62,133 nt of DNA from an uncultured Paracoccaceae bacterium. GTDB taxonomy: Bacteria; Pseudomonadota; Alphaproteobacteria; Rhodobacterales; Rhodobacteraceae. Positions within the stretch are counted from its first letter, which is position 1. The number at the start of each line of letters is the position of its first letter. A program made the position numbers and the translations under genes. The notes below the pieces were generated by a model, which saw nothing but the letters and a program-made list of their open reading frames with translations, was not told the DNA's origin and ran no database searches. Shown here one piece after another: positions 18,101-25,456 of this stretch. Location of the stretch: assembly GCA_937146765.1 (NCBI GenBank), contig CAKZRP010000034.1:1-62133 (forward strand). The letters are read 5' to 3'.

Positions 18101-18998
18101 GGGCCTCCTCCATCGCCACCATCGTGTGACGCAGCGCGTCGTTGAAGGGCGCGCTTGGGTCCAGAGTGAGGCAGAGCGGCAGAATATCCTCGCTGCGCCG
18201 CAGGCTGGAAGGCCGGGAGGTGCCAAGGGCAAAGCGCAGGCGGCTTTGGCCGCAATAGCGCATCAGCACAAGGCCGAGGGCGGTGGCGATCTGCGCCTCA
18301 AGGGGGGCGGCGGTGTCAGCAAGGGCGCGGCCGGTTTCGCTGTCGAATGCAAGTGCTGCCGACGCGCGCGCGGTGCCTTCGCTGCCGCCATAGCGATGAG
18401 GCAGGCGCGCGTTGAGGATGTCGCTGTTCTGCAGGCGGGCCCGCCAGTGCTCCAGCCGCAATCGCTGGCTGTCGCTGGGCAAGACCGTCGGCTCTGGGGC
18501 CGCAGGGCGCGCGCTGGCCCCGCCGATGAGGGCCGCCGAAAAGCGGGCCGCGATTTGGTCGAGGCGGCCACAATCCGCCAGCACCGGATGCAGGGCCACC
18601 CCCAGCGCGCCGCCCCTTTCCGAGGTGGCTAGGTAGACGGTCGCCAAGGGGCCGCCATCGAGGCTGAAACTAGTCTCGGCAAGGGCCGTGGCGATATCGC
18701 CCTCCGGCACTTCGATGGGGGCAATGTGATGGGCCTTGTCTGCGTGTCGCTGGAAGGTTCCACCCGCTTGGCGCTGCAACCGCGTGGCAAAGACGGGGTC
18801 CTGCGCGATCATCTCCGCCGCAGCATGGCGAATGGTCTCTGCGCTCCAGCGGGTATCAAGGGTCAGGTGCAGGTGCTGCACCGCAAAGGGCGCCAGTTGT
18901 CCCACCTGATCATGGGCACAGATCTGCGCTTCGGCGAGGGTGAGAGCCTGCAAGGGGGTCTCGGTGGCGCGGGGGACTAGGGCGGTGTCGGCGATCAT
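15111..18998 (-). CDS. Single-module nonribosomal peptide synthetase, C-A-T-TE
   Basis: A 1295-residue enzyme. A condensation-like domain (about 1-430) has HPVLADC where HHxxxDG is expected, so the catalytic His is missing. An adenylation domain (about 440-950) carries MYTSGSTGRPKG, NGYGPTETIMTP, YKSGDLGRW and NPNAKLDRAALP; its A4 region reads SSDGGHERW. A carrier domain has FFDCGGTSLIAL, with the phosphopantetheine Ser at about 978. The thioesterase (about 1035-1295) has GWSWGG (Ser about 1107) and a late His in NHLHIIG. The C-A-T-TE layout resembles EntF, whose thioesterase oligomerises and cyclises monomers. No catechol genes are nearby; N-hydroxylase and acyltransferase genes are, so the monomer is probably an N-hydroxy-N-acyl ornithine or lysine. 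The start overlaps the MbtH-like stop. Confidence 0.93.
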   Translation of the reverse strand: MIADTALVPRATETPLQALTLAEAQICAHDQVGQLAPFAVQHLHLTLDTRWSAETIRHAAAEMIAQDPVFATRLQRQAGGTFQRHADKAHHIAPIEVPEGDIATALAETSFSLDGGPLATVYLATSERGGALGVALHPVLADCGRLDQIAARFSAALIGGASARPAAPEPTVLPSDSQRLRLEHWRARLQNSDILNARLPHRYGGSEGTARASAALAFDSETGRALADTAAPLEAQIATALGLVLMRYCGQSRLRFALGTSRPSSLRRSEDILPLCLTLDPSAPFNDALRHTMVAMEEAHAQALPSAQLVQDMLRREGADRHVMGAITLHVQTEQDLPAGVTRLDAPEPAAQGECLLIAQVRRDGSLSLRANYARDLFEPALIERLLSHLARVLRASVETPGLPLGRIPLLHREELDLLSAPYADTTENDPRPVQALIADHARLTPEKTALISAGEHWSHDRLNRSANQLAHRFLTLGVGAEVPVAIMVERGAEAVMAILAALKAGGAYIPVEPDHPESRNHHILTDAGVAVVVTRHRYLHRLPEGIGAHVLCLDDAPGAGQPEHDPEVEIHRDQIAYIMYTSGSTGRPKGVAVEHGPLSDHLQDTARVYEMSAESRELPFLPFSSDGGHERWMNPLMMGGSAVIPDGPLWTPEQTLAAMRTHGCNNASIPTTYLQQLAEWARETGEAPDMRLYSFGGEGLAQSTFDLLSEELRAPLLINGYGPTETIMTPMVWKVRAGTKFEGAYAPLGRAVGHRRAYVLDARMMPCPIGVVGEIHLGGEGVARGYVNRPGTTAERFIPDPFAPELDGRVGARLYKSGDLGRWREDGTIEFLGRVDLQVKLNGYRIEPGEIEAALLEEPGVSEALVLLREDDGHKRLVGYVVAPPVVREEDLMRALEARLPRHMIPAALVVLDRMPTNPNAKLDRAALPLPGPRQHATAGVAPVGGVESAMLALWRAQTGNPALGVTDDFFDCGGTSLIALKVIAEMRRLWPATPLTLADLFDAPTVRQLAARLAEGRATGRQAIALRGSGSRPMLYCFPGLLVSTREYLRLTAALDPDQPVTGFLCHSLNEEKRLNVAVSEVVAGYVAHIRRESRGRPCAFLGWSWGGLLAWEAARQLQGEVEIQMLGMVDVCDLGRDFAPGAVPEFALGERGQLEAALQDWLARTRMRPQWDALIGAMDDLCYAQFLRFIGNEAEPLPHDGPEVSSREHTFWVLIDNALVFRRYQLAQLDVPVRSYSAGDSLSRGLNLVDWRRYSPRATAASVVPGTNHLHIIGDQMFHARFRADLEEAQQG

Positions 18999-19192
18999 GC
19001 CATCACCTCCTTCAGCGCGGCGGGGCGCGGGTCCTGCCAGAGGGCTTCGATACGGGCGAGGCAGTCCGCATGAGGGGCCGGGGCGCTCTCCGCCTGCCAG
19101 CCGGCGGGCACCGGCAGGGCGGCGGGCCAGACCGACCAGCGGTCTTCGATATTCTTGACGCAGATCCAGAGATCGGGGGCGGGGTGGGTCAT
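18995..19192 (-). CDS. MbtH-like protein
   Basis: A 65-residue protein. The start at 19192 was chosen because the family begins close to it (MTHPAPDLWICVKNIEDRWS). Hallmarks are NIEDRWSVWP and PAGW; the family consensus is NxExQxSxWP with a later PAGW. MbtH-like proteins bind NRPS adenylation domains and support their folding and activity. Its TGA overlaps the NRPS ATG, so the two are translated together. A putative ECF promoter lies 31 bases upstream. A longer reading to 19477 crosses that promoter and the divergent MATE promoter and is not credible. Confidence 0.92.
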   Translation of the reverse strand: MTHPAPDLWICVKNIEDRWSVWPAALPVPAGWQAESAPAPHADCLARIEALWQDPRPAALKEVMA

Positions 19193-19223
19193 CGGGGCTC
19201 TCCCATAAGTACCTGTTGAACCC

Positions 19224-19250
19224 GAGACGGGCGGGGCAGCGGGAAATTCA
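19224..19250 (-). promoter_or_regulatory. Putative ECF-sigma promoter of mbtH-like/NRPS operon
   Basis: Read on the minus strand: TGAATTT (19250-19244), exactly 14 bases, then CGTCTC (19229-19224), 31 bases before the MbtH-like ATG. The same motif and spacing recur before the MATE gene and before the acyltransferase gene. The arrangement matches the -35/-10 form of FecI/PvdS-type ECF promoters. Confidence 0.7.
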
Positions 19251-19283
19251 CGCCCCGGAGGAAAAAAAGGCGCGCGGGCCGGG

Positions 19284-19310
19284 TGAATTTCGGCGGTGAT
19301 CCCGCGTCCC
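19284..19310 (+). promoter_or_regulatory. Putative ECF-sigma promoter of MATE-PLP-esterase operon
   Basis: TGAATTT (19284-19290), 14 bases, CGTCCC (19305-19310), 62 bases before the chosen MATE start. It lies on the opposite strand to the NRPS promoter, the two forming a divergent pair. Transcription from here excludes the GTG at 19283 as start of the MATE gene. Confidence 0.65.
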
Positions 19311-19372
19311 TTTTGCGCAGGACCCCTCAAGAGGGGCTGCACACCGACAGCCCTTTTCCGGATATCTCCGCC

Positions 19373-20722
19373 ATGCCCCAACTCACGCCTCTCGACCTCG
19401 GCAGTCCGGCGCTCTGTCGTACGCTCTTGCGGATTGCCCTGCCCATGGTGGGCGGCCTGACGATCAATGCCGCGCATCAGGGGGTGGATGCCTATTTTGT
19501 GGGCCAGCTTGGGCCCGAAGCGCTGGCTGCGGTCAGTCTGGCTTTACCTGTGGCCGGGGTCACCGCGGCGATCGGGGTCGGCCTTGGTGTCGGTTGCGCC
19601 ACCCATGTGGCGCGGGCCCTGGGGGCCGAGGAGCGGGGCCGGGCCGGGGAGGTGGCCTCTGCTGCGATGGGGCTTTGCCTTATGCTGGCGGGCGCGGTTG
19701 CCTTGGGGCTCTGGTCAACGCGCTCGGGGTTGATTGAGCTGCTTGGCGCAGGCGCAGAGGTTGCCCCCTTGGCCGAGGCTTATCTTGCGATCCTGGCGAT
19801 GTCTGCCGGCCTCGGCATGGTGCAGATCCTCTGCGATTTCACTGCGATCGGCGAAGGCAATGCGCGGTTCAGCCTGATGAGCCTGTGCCTTTGTTTCAGC
19901 CTCAACATCTGCCTTGATCCGCTGCTGATCTTCACGGCGGGGCTTGGGGTCACTGGCGCGGCACTGGCAACGGTGCTGGCGCAGCTGGTGACGCTGAGCC
20001 TCTATCTTTGGTACTTCGCCCGCCACAAAGGCGCGCTGCGCCTGCGTCCGAGCCTTGGCCGCCGGGCCCGCGCGCAGCTCTGGCCGATGCTGCGGATCGG
20101 CCTGCCCGAGGCGGGGTCGGTGCTGCTCGCAAGCCTTGCCTTTGTGCTGCTCTATCGGCTTGCGGGCCAGCTTGAAGGCGCGGCGGGGCAGGCCGGCTTG
20201 GGCATCGCCCTGCGTCTGTGGCTGATGGCCAGCCTGCCGATCGAGGGTTTCTGTCTCGGCGCGCAGCCGCTTTTGGCCCATGCGGCGGGGCGGGGTGATC
20301 TGCAGCGGCTGGTGCAGGCTGGCTATTGGATCACCGGCATCGTGGGGATGGCGTCCCTTGGGATGGCTGCACTGGGCTCGCTTGCGCCGGAGGGGCTGGT
20401 TCAGCTGTTCAGCGCTGACCCGAGGGTCGCGGCGCTGGCTGTTCCAGCCCTCGGGATGCTGGCACTCTCCTTGCCCTGCGTCGCCCTGCGCCATGCGACG
20501 CAGGTGCTGCTGCAGGCCACCCTGCGGGTGCAACTGGCCGCCCTTCTGGCCCTCGCGCCGCTCGGCTGGCTGCTCTTGCCGCTGCTGGTCGGGCTGGTCC
20601 CGCCTCTGGGCTTTGACGCGCTCCCTCTAAGCCTTGCAGTCGCCGCGATCCTGACCGGCCTCGGCGCGGCGCTGATCCTGTGGCTTCTGTCCCGCCCCTC
20701 ACCCCTCGGAGTTTTCCAATGA
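19373..20722 (+). CDS. MATE-family efflux protein, probable siderophore exporter
   Basis: A 449-residue membrane protein with twelve predicted hydrophobic segments in two MatE halves. It begins LRIALPMVGGLTINAAHQGV and continues with DAYFVGQLGPEALAAVSLAL, typical of the family. MATE proteins export small molecules using Na+ or H+ gradients. Position as first gene of an operon with a PLP enzyme and a siderophore esterase, beside the NRPS, suggests it exports the new siderophore. The start at 19373 fits the promoter at 19284-19310. The end overlaps the PLP gene start by ATGA. Confidence 0.88.
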   Translation: MPQLTPLDLGSPALCRTLLRIALPMVGGLTINAAHQGVDAYFVGQLGPEALAAVSLALPVAGVTAAIGVGLGVGCATHVARALGAEERGRAGEVASAAMGLCLMLAGAVALGLWSTRSGLIELLGAGAEVAPLAEAYLAILAMSAGLGMVQILCDFTAIGEGNARFSLMSLCLCFSLNICLDPLLIFTAGLGVTGAALATVLAQLVTLSLYLWYFARHKGALRLRPSLGRRARAQLWPMLRIGLPEAGSVLLASLAFVLLYRLAGQLEGAAGQAGLGIALRLWLMASLPIEGFCLGAQPLLAHAAGRGDLQRLVQAGYWITGIVGMASLGMAALGSLAPEGLVQLFSADPRVAALAVPALGMLALSLPCVALRHATQVLLQATLRVQLAALLALAPLGWLLLPLLVGLVPPLGFDALPLSLAVAAILTGLGAALILWLLSRPSPLGVFQ

Positions 20723-21906
20723 AAGACCACCCCTCCTCCTCTTCGAACGATCTGAACCGCCTGACCGAGGCGCTGATCGCACCGCACGACCCGATGCCGC
20801 ATGACGCCAGTTCGGTGCCGATCTTCCAGACCTCCTCCTTTCTGTTTGATCGTTACGAGGACATGGCGGCGGTCTTTGCCGGCCAATCCGACCGCTATAT
20901 CTACACCCGTGGCAACAACCCCACGGTGGCAGAGCTGGAGGCGCTGATTGCCCGTCTCGAAGGGGTGGAGGCCGCGCGCGGTTTTGCCTCGGGCATGGCG
21001 GCGATTGCGGCCGCGGTGCTGCCCTTTGTCGAGGCGGGCAGCCGGGTGGTGGCGGTCGACAACCTTTATTCCGATGCCTTCCGACTGTTTGAATGTGTGC
21101 TGAAGAAATTCGGAGTCACCACCGACTATGTCGATGGAACCGACACAGAGGCGGTGCTGGCGGCCTTGCCCGGTGCCAGCCTGATCTATCTGGAAAGCCC
21201 GACCTCCTGGAGTTTCACCACCCAGGATCTGCGCGCCATCGGCGCCGAGGCGCGTCGGCTTGGGGTGATCTCGGTGATCGACAACTCCTGGGCGACGCCG
21301 CTGTTTCAGCGTCCGGCGGACTTTGGCATCGACCTTATCGTCCATGCGGCCTCGAAATATCTGGCGGGGCATTCCGACACCATCGCCGGGCTGGTGGCGG
21401 GCCCCAAGGCGCTGATGGACCGGATCAACCACGAGGCCTATCACTATCTCGGCGGCAAGATGTCGCCCTTTGATGCCTGGCTGGTGCTGCGGGGCATGCG
21501 CTCGCTGCATCTGCGGATGAGCCGCCATTGCGAAAACGGTCTCGCCCTGGGGCGGGCGCTGAGCGCCCATCCGGCGGTGACCCGGGTGCGGCATCCGGCC
21601 TTTGAGGCCCATCCCGGCAATGCCTGCCTGTCGGGCTACGGCGGGCTTTTTGCCATTGATCTGGACGAGAGCGTCGACATCGCGCGCTTTACCAATGCGC
21701 TCAGGGTGGTGAAGATCGGCGTCAGCTGGGGCGGGCCGGAGAGCCTGGTGATCCCGGCGCAGGCGGCCCTTGGTCTTTCTGGCGCGGCGAATGTGTTCCG
21801 GCGCTTTGGCACCCCCAAAGGGTCGGTTCGGATCGCGGCGGGGCTTGAACAGGGCGGCACCTTGGTAGAGGACGTGCTGAACGCCATCGAGGAGGGACGC
21901 CGATGA
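20719..21906 (+). CDS. Cys/Met-metabolism PLP-dependent enzyme (cystathionine gamma-synthase fold)
   Basis: A 395-residue enzyme of fold type I. The cofactor Lys is in HAASKYLAGHSD (about residue 214). Other family marks are YTRGNNPTVAELE, FASGMAAIAAAV, YLESPTSWSFTTQD, IDNSWATPLFQRP and SVGIE-like SVRIAAGLE near the end. The usual substrates are cystathionine or O-acylated homoserine. Here the gene is embedded between an exporter and a siderophore esterase with ATGA overlaps at both ends, so it probably works on a siderophore precursor or an unusual amino acid. The reaction cannot be read from the sequence. Confidence 0.88.
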   Translation: MKDHPSSSSNDLNRLTEALIAPHDPMPHDASSVPIFQTSSFLFDRYEDMAAVFAGQSDRYIYTRGNNPTVAELEALIARLEGVEAARGFASGMAAIAAAVLPFVEAGSRVVAVDNLYSDAFRLFECVLKKFGVTTDYVDGTDTEAVLAALPGASLIYLESPTSWSFTTQDLRAIGAEARRLGVISVIDNSWATPLFQRPADFGIDLIVHAASKYLAGHSDTIAGLVAGPKALMDRINHEAYHYLGGKMSPFDAWLVLRGMRSLHLRMSRHCENGLALGRALSAHPAVTRVRHPAFEAHPGNACLSGYGGLFAIDLDESVDIARFTNALRVVKIGVSWGGPESLVIPAQAALGLSGAANVFRRFGTPKGSVRIAAGLEQGGTLVEDVLNAIEEGRR

Positions 21907-22781
21907 CTGAGATTGAACCCCTCGCCGAGGGAGACACCTGGGGCGGGGCGCGCTGGTACGACCTTGCCGACCGCGAAACGGGTGCGGTGCGCCGGGTCTT
22001 TCTGTGGCAGCCGCCGCAAAGCGCGGGGGAGGTGCCATCGCAGGGCTGGCCGGTGCTCTACATGACCGACGGCAATGCGGTGATTGCCACTGCGATTGAT
22101 GCGATGCGGGCGCAGGCCTGCTACCCCTCGGGCACCAATACCGGCTGGGGCGTCCTGGTGGCGGTCGGCTATCCCACCGAGGAGGCCTATGACCCGTTCC
22201 GCCGCAGCTGGGATCTCGGCCCGCCGCCGGGGCAGAGCTATCCCCCCTTCTGGGAGGGTGGTGACGTGGTGCGCACGGGGGGCGGTGCAGAGATGGCGCG
22301 GTTCCTTCTGGAGGATGTGCGTCCTTTTGTGGCCGCCAAGGTGCGGGTGAACCCGGACCATCAGGGGCTGTTCGGCCATTCCTTTGGCGGGCTCTTCGCG
22401 CTCTGGCTGCTGTTTCAGGCCCCGCGCGCCTTTCGCCACTGGATTGCCGCCAGCCCGGCGATCACCTGGGAAGAGAGCTTCCTTCTCGACCATCTTGCAC
22501 GGTTTGATGCGGGCGCGGCGCGGCCCTTTGTGCATCTGTCGGCGGGCGAGTGGGAGGGTGACCAATTGGCCCCCTTTCAGCGGCAGGCAGAGGATGCGGC
22601 AAAACGCCTGCAGGACAAGGCCAAGACGCGCACGATTGCCGCTGCACAGGAGATGGCCGCAGCCCTTGCCGCGCATCCCGGTGTGACTGCCGAATACGAG
22701 ACCTATGCCAGTGAAAACCACATGTCGGTGCTGCCGGTGGCGGTGAACCGCGCGGTGCAGCGGGTCTTTGCCCTCGGCTGA
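21903..22781 (+). CDS. Siderophore esterase-like alpha/beta hydrolase (IroE/BesA family)
   Basis: A 292-residue protein. Its nucleophile elbow is GHSFGG (Ser about 161). A late NHMSVLP supplies the His (about 278), and the N-terminal part has WPVLYMTDGNAV, the start typical of IroE/Fes-type trilactone esterases. There is no signal peptide, so it should act in the cytoplasm. Its likely job is to hydrolyse the imported ferric siderophore ester to free the iron. That would fit a lactone-linked oligomer released by the NRPS thioesterase. It is the third gene of the MATE operon; the start overlaps the PLP gene stop. Confidence 0.87.
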   Translation: MTEIEPLAEGDTWGGARWYDLADRETGAVRRVFLWQPPQSAGEVPSQGWPVLYMTDGNAVIATAIDAMRAQACYPSGTNTGWGVLVAVGYPTEEAYDPFRRSWDLGPPPGQSYPPFWEGGDVVRTGGGAEMARFLLEDVRPFVAAKVRVNPDHQGLFGHSFGGLFALWLLFQAPRAFRHWIAASPAITWEESFLLDHLARFDAGAARPFVHLSAGEWEGDQLAPFQRQAEDAAKRLQDKAKTRTIAAAQEMAAALAAHPGVTAEYETYASENHMSVLPVAVNRAVQRVFALG

Positions 22782-22833
22782 CACAAGGGACGCGGGCCGG
22801 GCAAAAAACTTTGCACGGCCCGCAGGTTTCGAC

Positions 22834-22860
22834 TGAATTTCCCGCGCCCGTCTTCGTCTC
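22834..22860 (+). promoter_or_regulatory. Putative ECF-sigma promoter of acyltransferase-hydroxylase operon
   Basis: TGAATTT (22834-22840), 14 bases, CGTCTC (22855-22860), 36 bases before the ATG at 22897. The seven-base and six-base blocks are identical to those of the mbtH-like/NRPS promoter, including the CCCGC after the first block. Confidence 0.7.
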
Positions 22861-22896
22861 ATTCCCAGGCCCACACCTAAGGGTCGAGACCTGCGA

Positions 22897-23985
22897 ATGG
22901 AGGAAGACGTGTCGCTGGATAGAATGACCTCTCAGCCTGGGCGGGTTCATGCCCGTCGGCGTGGTGATCTGCTCACCGTGTTTGGGGATCACGGGCCGCT
23001 GGACCTGGCTGTCACCCATCTGGGGGAGGGGCGGCTGGAGCTGAGGCCCGGGGTGGCGGCGCTGCCGGATCTGCCCCAGACTCTGGCCGCCTGCGAAGCC
23101 CTGACCAATCATGCCTCCGAGGAGGTGCTGGTGGTCCTGAACCGCAGCCTCTGGAAGGGCCGCGAGGCAGAGCTCCTCGCCTCTGGTGCGGTGCGGGTGC
23201 TTGACGCAGAAAGCTTGGGCGTCTTTCCGGAATTGCTGTGGCAAGTGCCCACCCTCTGGCTGCCGGAGCCGCACTTTCCCTGTCCGCAAGTGATGATGCC
23301 GGGGCCCCATGGGGCGCATCCCTTGCGCGCGGCAAAGCCGCAAGGCAGGCTTTATCAGCGGTTCATCCCCTGGCTCGATCAGGAGTTCAGCCTGCGCAGC
23401 CTCGATACCGAGGCGGATCTGGAGCTGTTCCATCGCTGGATGAACGACACGCGGGTTGCGGCGTTTTTCGACGAGGCCGGCACGCGCGATCAGCACCGCG
23501 CCTATCTCGGGCGCATGGCTGCAGATCCCCATATCATGCCGGTGCTGGGCTGTCTCGACGGTGAGCCCCTGTTCTATTTCGAACTCTATTGGGCGCGCGA
23601 GAACCGCATCGGGGCGCATTACGAGGCCGGGGCCTGGGACCGGGGCTGGCATGTGCTGGTGGGAGAGGAGCACGCACGGGGCGCGGATTACATCACCGCC
23701 TGGCTGCCCTCTTTGATGCACTACATGTTTCTGGCCGAGCCGCGCACGCAGGCATTGGTGGGGGAGCCCGCCGCAAGCCATGTGCAGCAGATCCGCAACC
23801 TGACCCGATCCGGGTTTGCCCGGGTGAAGGATTTTGACTTTGCCCACAAGCGCGCGGCGCTGGTGCGGCTGGAGCGCGATCATTTCTTCAAATCCCGCCT
23901 CTGGGCGCGCCCGGAGCCGACAGACCCCGGTCGCCCCCTGCGCCTGTCCTGTTCTGCCCTGTTGCACCAAGGAGCCGCGCAATGA
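22897..23985 (+). CDS. GNAT acyltransferase for hydroxamate formation (IucB/RhbD type)
   Basis: A 362-residue protein. The C-terminal half (about 165-340) is the siderophore GNAT domain (PF13523). It has FSLRSLDTEADLELFHRWMN, then FFDEAGTRDQHRAYL, a GEPLFYFELYWA strand, the core HVLVGE and a final RLERDHFF. This group acylates the hydroxylated side-chain nitrogen of ornithine or lysine with acetyl-CoA or another acyl-CoA, producing the hydroxamate iron ligand. It is followed by the N-hydroxylase gene with an ATGA overlap, giving the classic two-step pair. The acyl group is not deducible. Confidence 0.92.
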   Translation: MEEDVSLDRMTSQPGRVHARRRGDLLTVFGDHGPLDLAVTHLGEGRLELRPGVAALPDLPQTLAACEALTNHASEEVLVVLNRSLWKGREAELLASGAVRVLDAESLGVFPELLWQVPTLWLPEPHFPCPQVMMPGPHGAHPLRAAKPQGRLYQRFIPWLDQEFSLRSLDTEADLELFHRWMNDTRVAAFFDEAGTRDQHRAYLGRMAADPHIMPVLGCLDGEPLFYFELYWARENRIGAHYEAGAWDRGWHVLVGEEHARGADYITAWLPSLMHYMFLAEPRTQALVGEPAASHVQQIRNLTRSGFARVKDFDFAHKRAALVRLERDHFFKSRLWARPEPTDPGRPLRLSCSALLHQGAAQ

Positions 23986-25277
23986 CCGACCCCATCGAGA
24001 CTTTCGACATGCTGGGCCTTGGCTTTGGTCCCTCCAACCTCGCGCTTGCGATTGCATTGCAGGAGCGCGCCGCGCCGCTCAAATCGCTGTTTCTTGAGGC
24101 CAAGCCGAGTTTCGCCTGGCACCCCGGCATGTTGCTCGACAATGCGGATATGCAGGTCTCCTTCGTCAAGGATCTGGTGACCCTGCGCAATCCGTCCAGC
24201 CCGTTCACTTTCCTCAGTTATCTGCACGCGAAGGGGCGGATCGAGCGGTTTGTGAACCGTAAGACCTTCTTTCCCAGTCGCCATGAATTCAACGACTACT
24301 TCGCCTGGGTGGCGGCGCAATTGCCAGAGGCCTGCGCCTATGATCAGCGGGTCACGGCGGTCCATCCGGTGCGCGGCAAGGGGCACAGGGTCGAGGCGCT
24401 GGAGGTGGTCACCACCGACGCCGCGGGTGCCACGACCACGCGGCGCACGCGGGATTTGGTGCTGGCGGTCGGCGGGCAACCTCATATCCCCGAGGTCTTT
24501 GCCCTGCTTGGCCAGGACCAATCCGTGCTGCACAGCGCCGCCTATGTGACCCAAGGCAAACCGCGCCTCGCGTCTCGCCAGACCCCCATGCGCGTCGCCG
24601 TGATTGGCGGCGGGCAGAGCGGGGCGGAGATCTTCTGGGACCTGGTGAATGATCCGGCGCGGCCGCAGGTGGATTTTCTGGTCCGGGGTCAGGCACTGAA
24701 ACCCTCGGACGACAGCCCCTTTGTCAATGAGATCTTCGACAGCGCCTTTACCTCCGAGATCTTCCACCGTTCTGAGGCGGAGCGCGCGGGGTTCCTGGCG
24801 GACTATGCCAATACCAATTACGCGGTTGTCGACGGCGATCTGATCGCGCAGATCTACGGGCTGTTCTACGAGCAGGAGGTCACCGGCGATGAGCGTCACC
24901 GTCTGCTGCGATCAACCCGGATCGAGGCCGCTGAGGCCCGGGACGGCGGGGTGGAGCTGAGTATCCGCCAGACCGGCGCGCCGACGCAAGAGCGTTACGA
25001 TCTGGTCATTCTGGCCACCGGATACAGGCGGCGACTGCAGGAGACGATCCTGTCGGATCTCTCTGCCTGGTTCCTGGCCGAAGAGGCGGATCGCGGCTAC
25101 CGCCTTCCGACGGTCGAAGGGTTCCAGCCCCGGATCTTCCTGCAGGGGTTTTGCGAGGAAACGCATGGGCTGAGCGATACCTTGCTGTCGGTTCTGCCCC
25201 TGCGCGCCCAGGAAATCGCCGAGGGGTTGACGGGGGCGCGACCCGCGCGGGCCCGGGTCCTGACCGCCGCGGAATAG
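23982..25277 (+). CDS. Lysine/ornithine N-monooxygenase (IucD/PvdA/RhbE family)
   Basis: A 431-residue flavoprotein. It has an FAD site in MLGLGFGPSNLALAIAL (about 8-24), a substrate-side DNADMQVSFVKDLVTLRNP (about 48-66), an NADPH site VIGGGQSGAEIFWDL (about 205-219), and the C-terminal ATGY motif VILATGYRR. It hydroxylates the terminal amino group of lysine or ornithine using NADPH and O2, the first step of hydroxamate siderophore synthesis. It is cotranscribed with the acyltransferase. Lysine versus ornithine cannot be decided by eye. Confidence 0.94.
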   Translation: MTDPIETFDMLGLGFGPSNLALAIALQERAAPLKSLFLEAKPSFAWHPGMLLDNADMQVSFVKDLVTLRNPSSPFTFLSYLHAKGRIERFVNRKTFFPSRHEFNDYFAWVAAQLPEACAYDQRVTAVHPVRGKGHRVEALEVVTTDAAGATTTRRTRDLVLAVGGQPHIPEVFALLGQDQSVLHSAAYVTQGKPRLASRQTPMRVAVIGGGQSGAEIFWDLVNDPARPQVDFLVRGQALKPSDDSPFVNEIFDSAFTSEIFHRSEAERAGFLADYANTNYAVVDGDLIAQIYGLFYEQEVTGDERHRLLRSTRIEAAEARDGGVELSIRQTGAPTQERYDLVILATGYRRRLQETILSDLSAWFLAEEADRGYRLPTVEGFQPRIFLQGFCEETHGLSDTLLSVLPLRAQEIAEGLTGARPARARVLTAAE

Positions 25278-25285
25278 GGTGCTCC

Positions 25286-25319
25286 GGACGGGCGGATTTC
25301 GGCCGGTTCCGGCCCGTCC
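25286..25319 (+). terminator. Weak terminator-like hairpin after the hydroxylase gene
   Basis: GGACGGGC (25286-25293) pairs with GCCCGTCC (25312-25319) across an 18-base loop. There is no T-tract. It may stabilise the 3' end or end transcription before the sigma-factor gene. Confidence 0.35.
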
Positions 25320-25456
25320 CTGCGCAGGATCCGTTTGACCCGGGACCGGGGGGAGGATATCAGGCTAGCACAACCTAGGGTAGAGAATCTCAGGCAGTAT
25401 CCCCTTCTTTCCAAACAGGGCCGTACCGCTTTCGGCTTGCCACCCTAGGATCCGCC

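Noticed and set aside
16968..18632. Long plus-strand frame (554 codons) opposite the NRPS gene
   Set aside because: The NRPS core motifs on the minus strand are unambiguous; the plus-strand product shows no domain.
15111..18998. Enterobactin-type catechol synthetase because of the EntF-like layout
   Set aside because: No dihydroxybenzoate genes are in the window, and the A4 region SSDGGHERW does not look like the serine pocket of EntF; N-hydroxylase and acyltransferase genes point to a hydroxamate.
19283..19372. GTG at 19283 as start of the MATE gene
   Set aside because: The putative promoter lies at 19284-19310, and the extra 30 residues have no MATE similarity; the ATG at 19373 starts just before the first family motif.
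18995..19477. A 160-residue protein reading through the MbtH-like gene from 19477
   Set aside because: Only the last 65 residues match the MbtH family; the upstream part crosses both divergent promoters.
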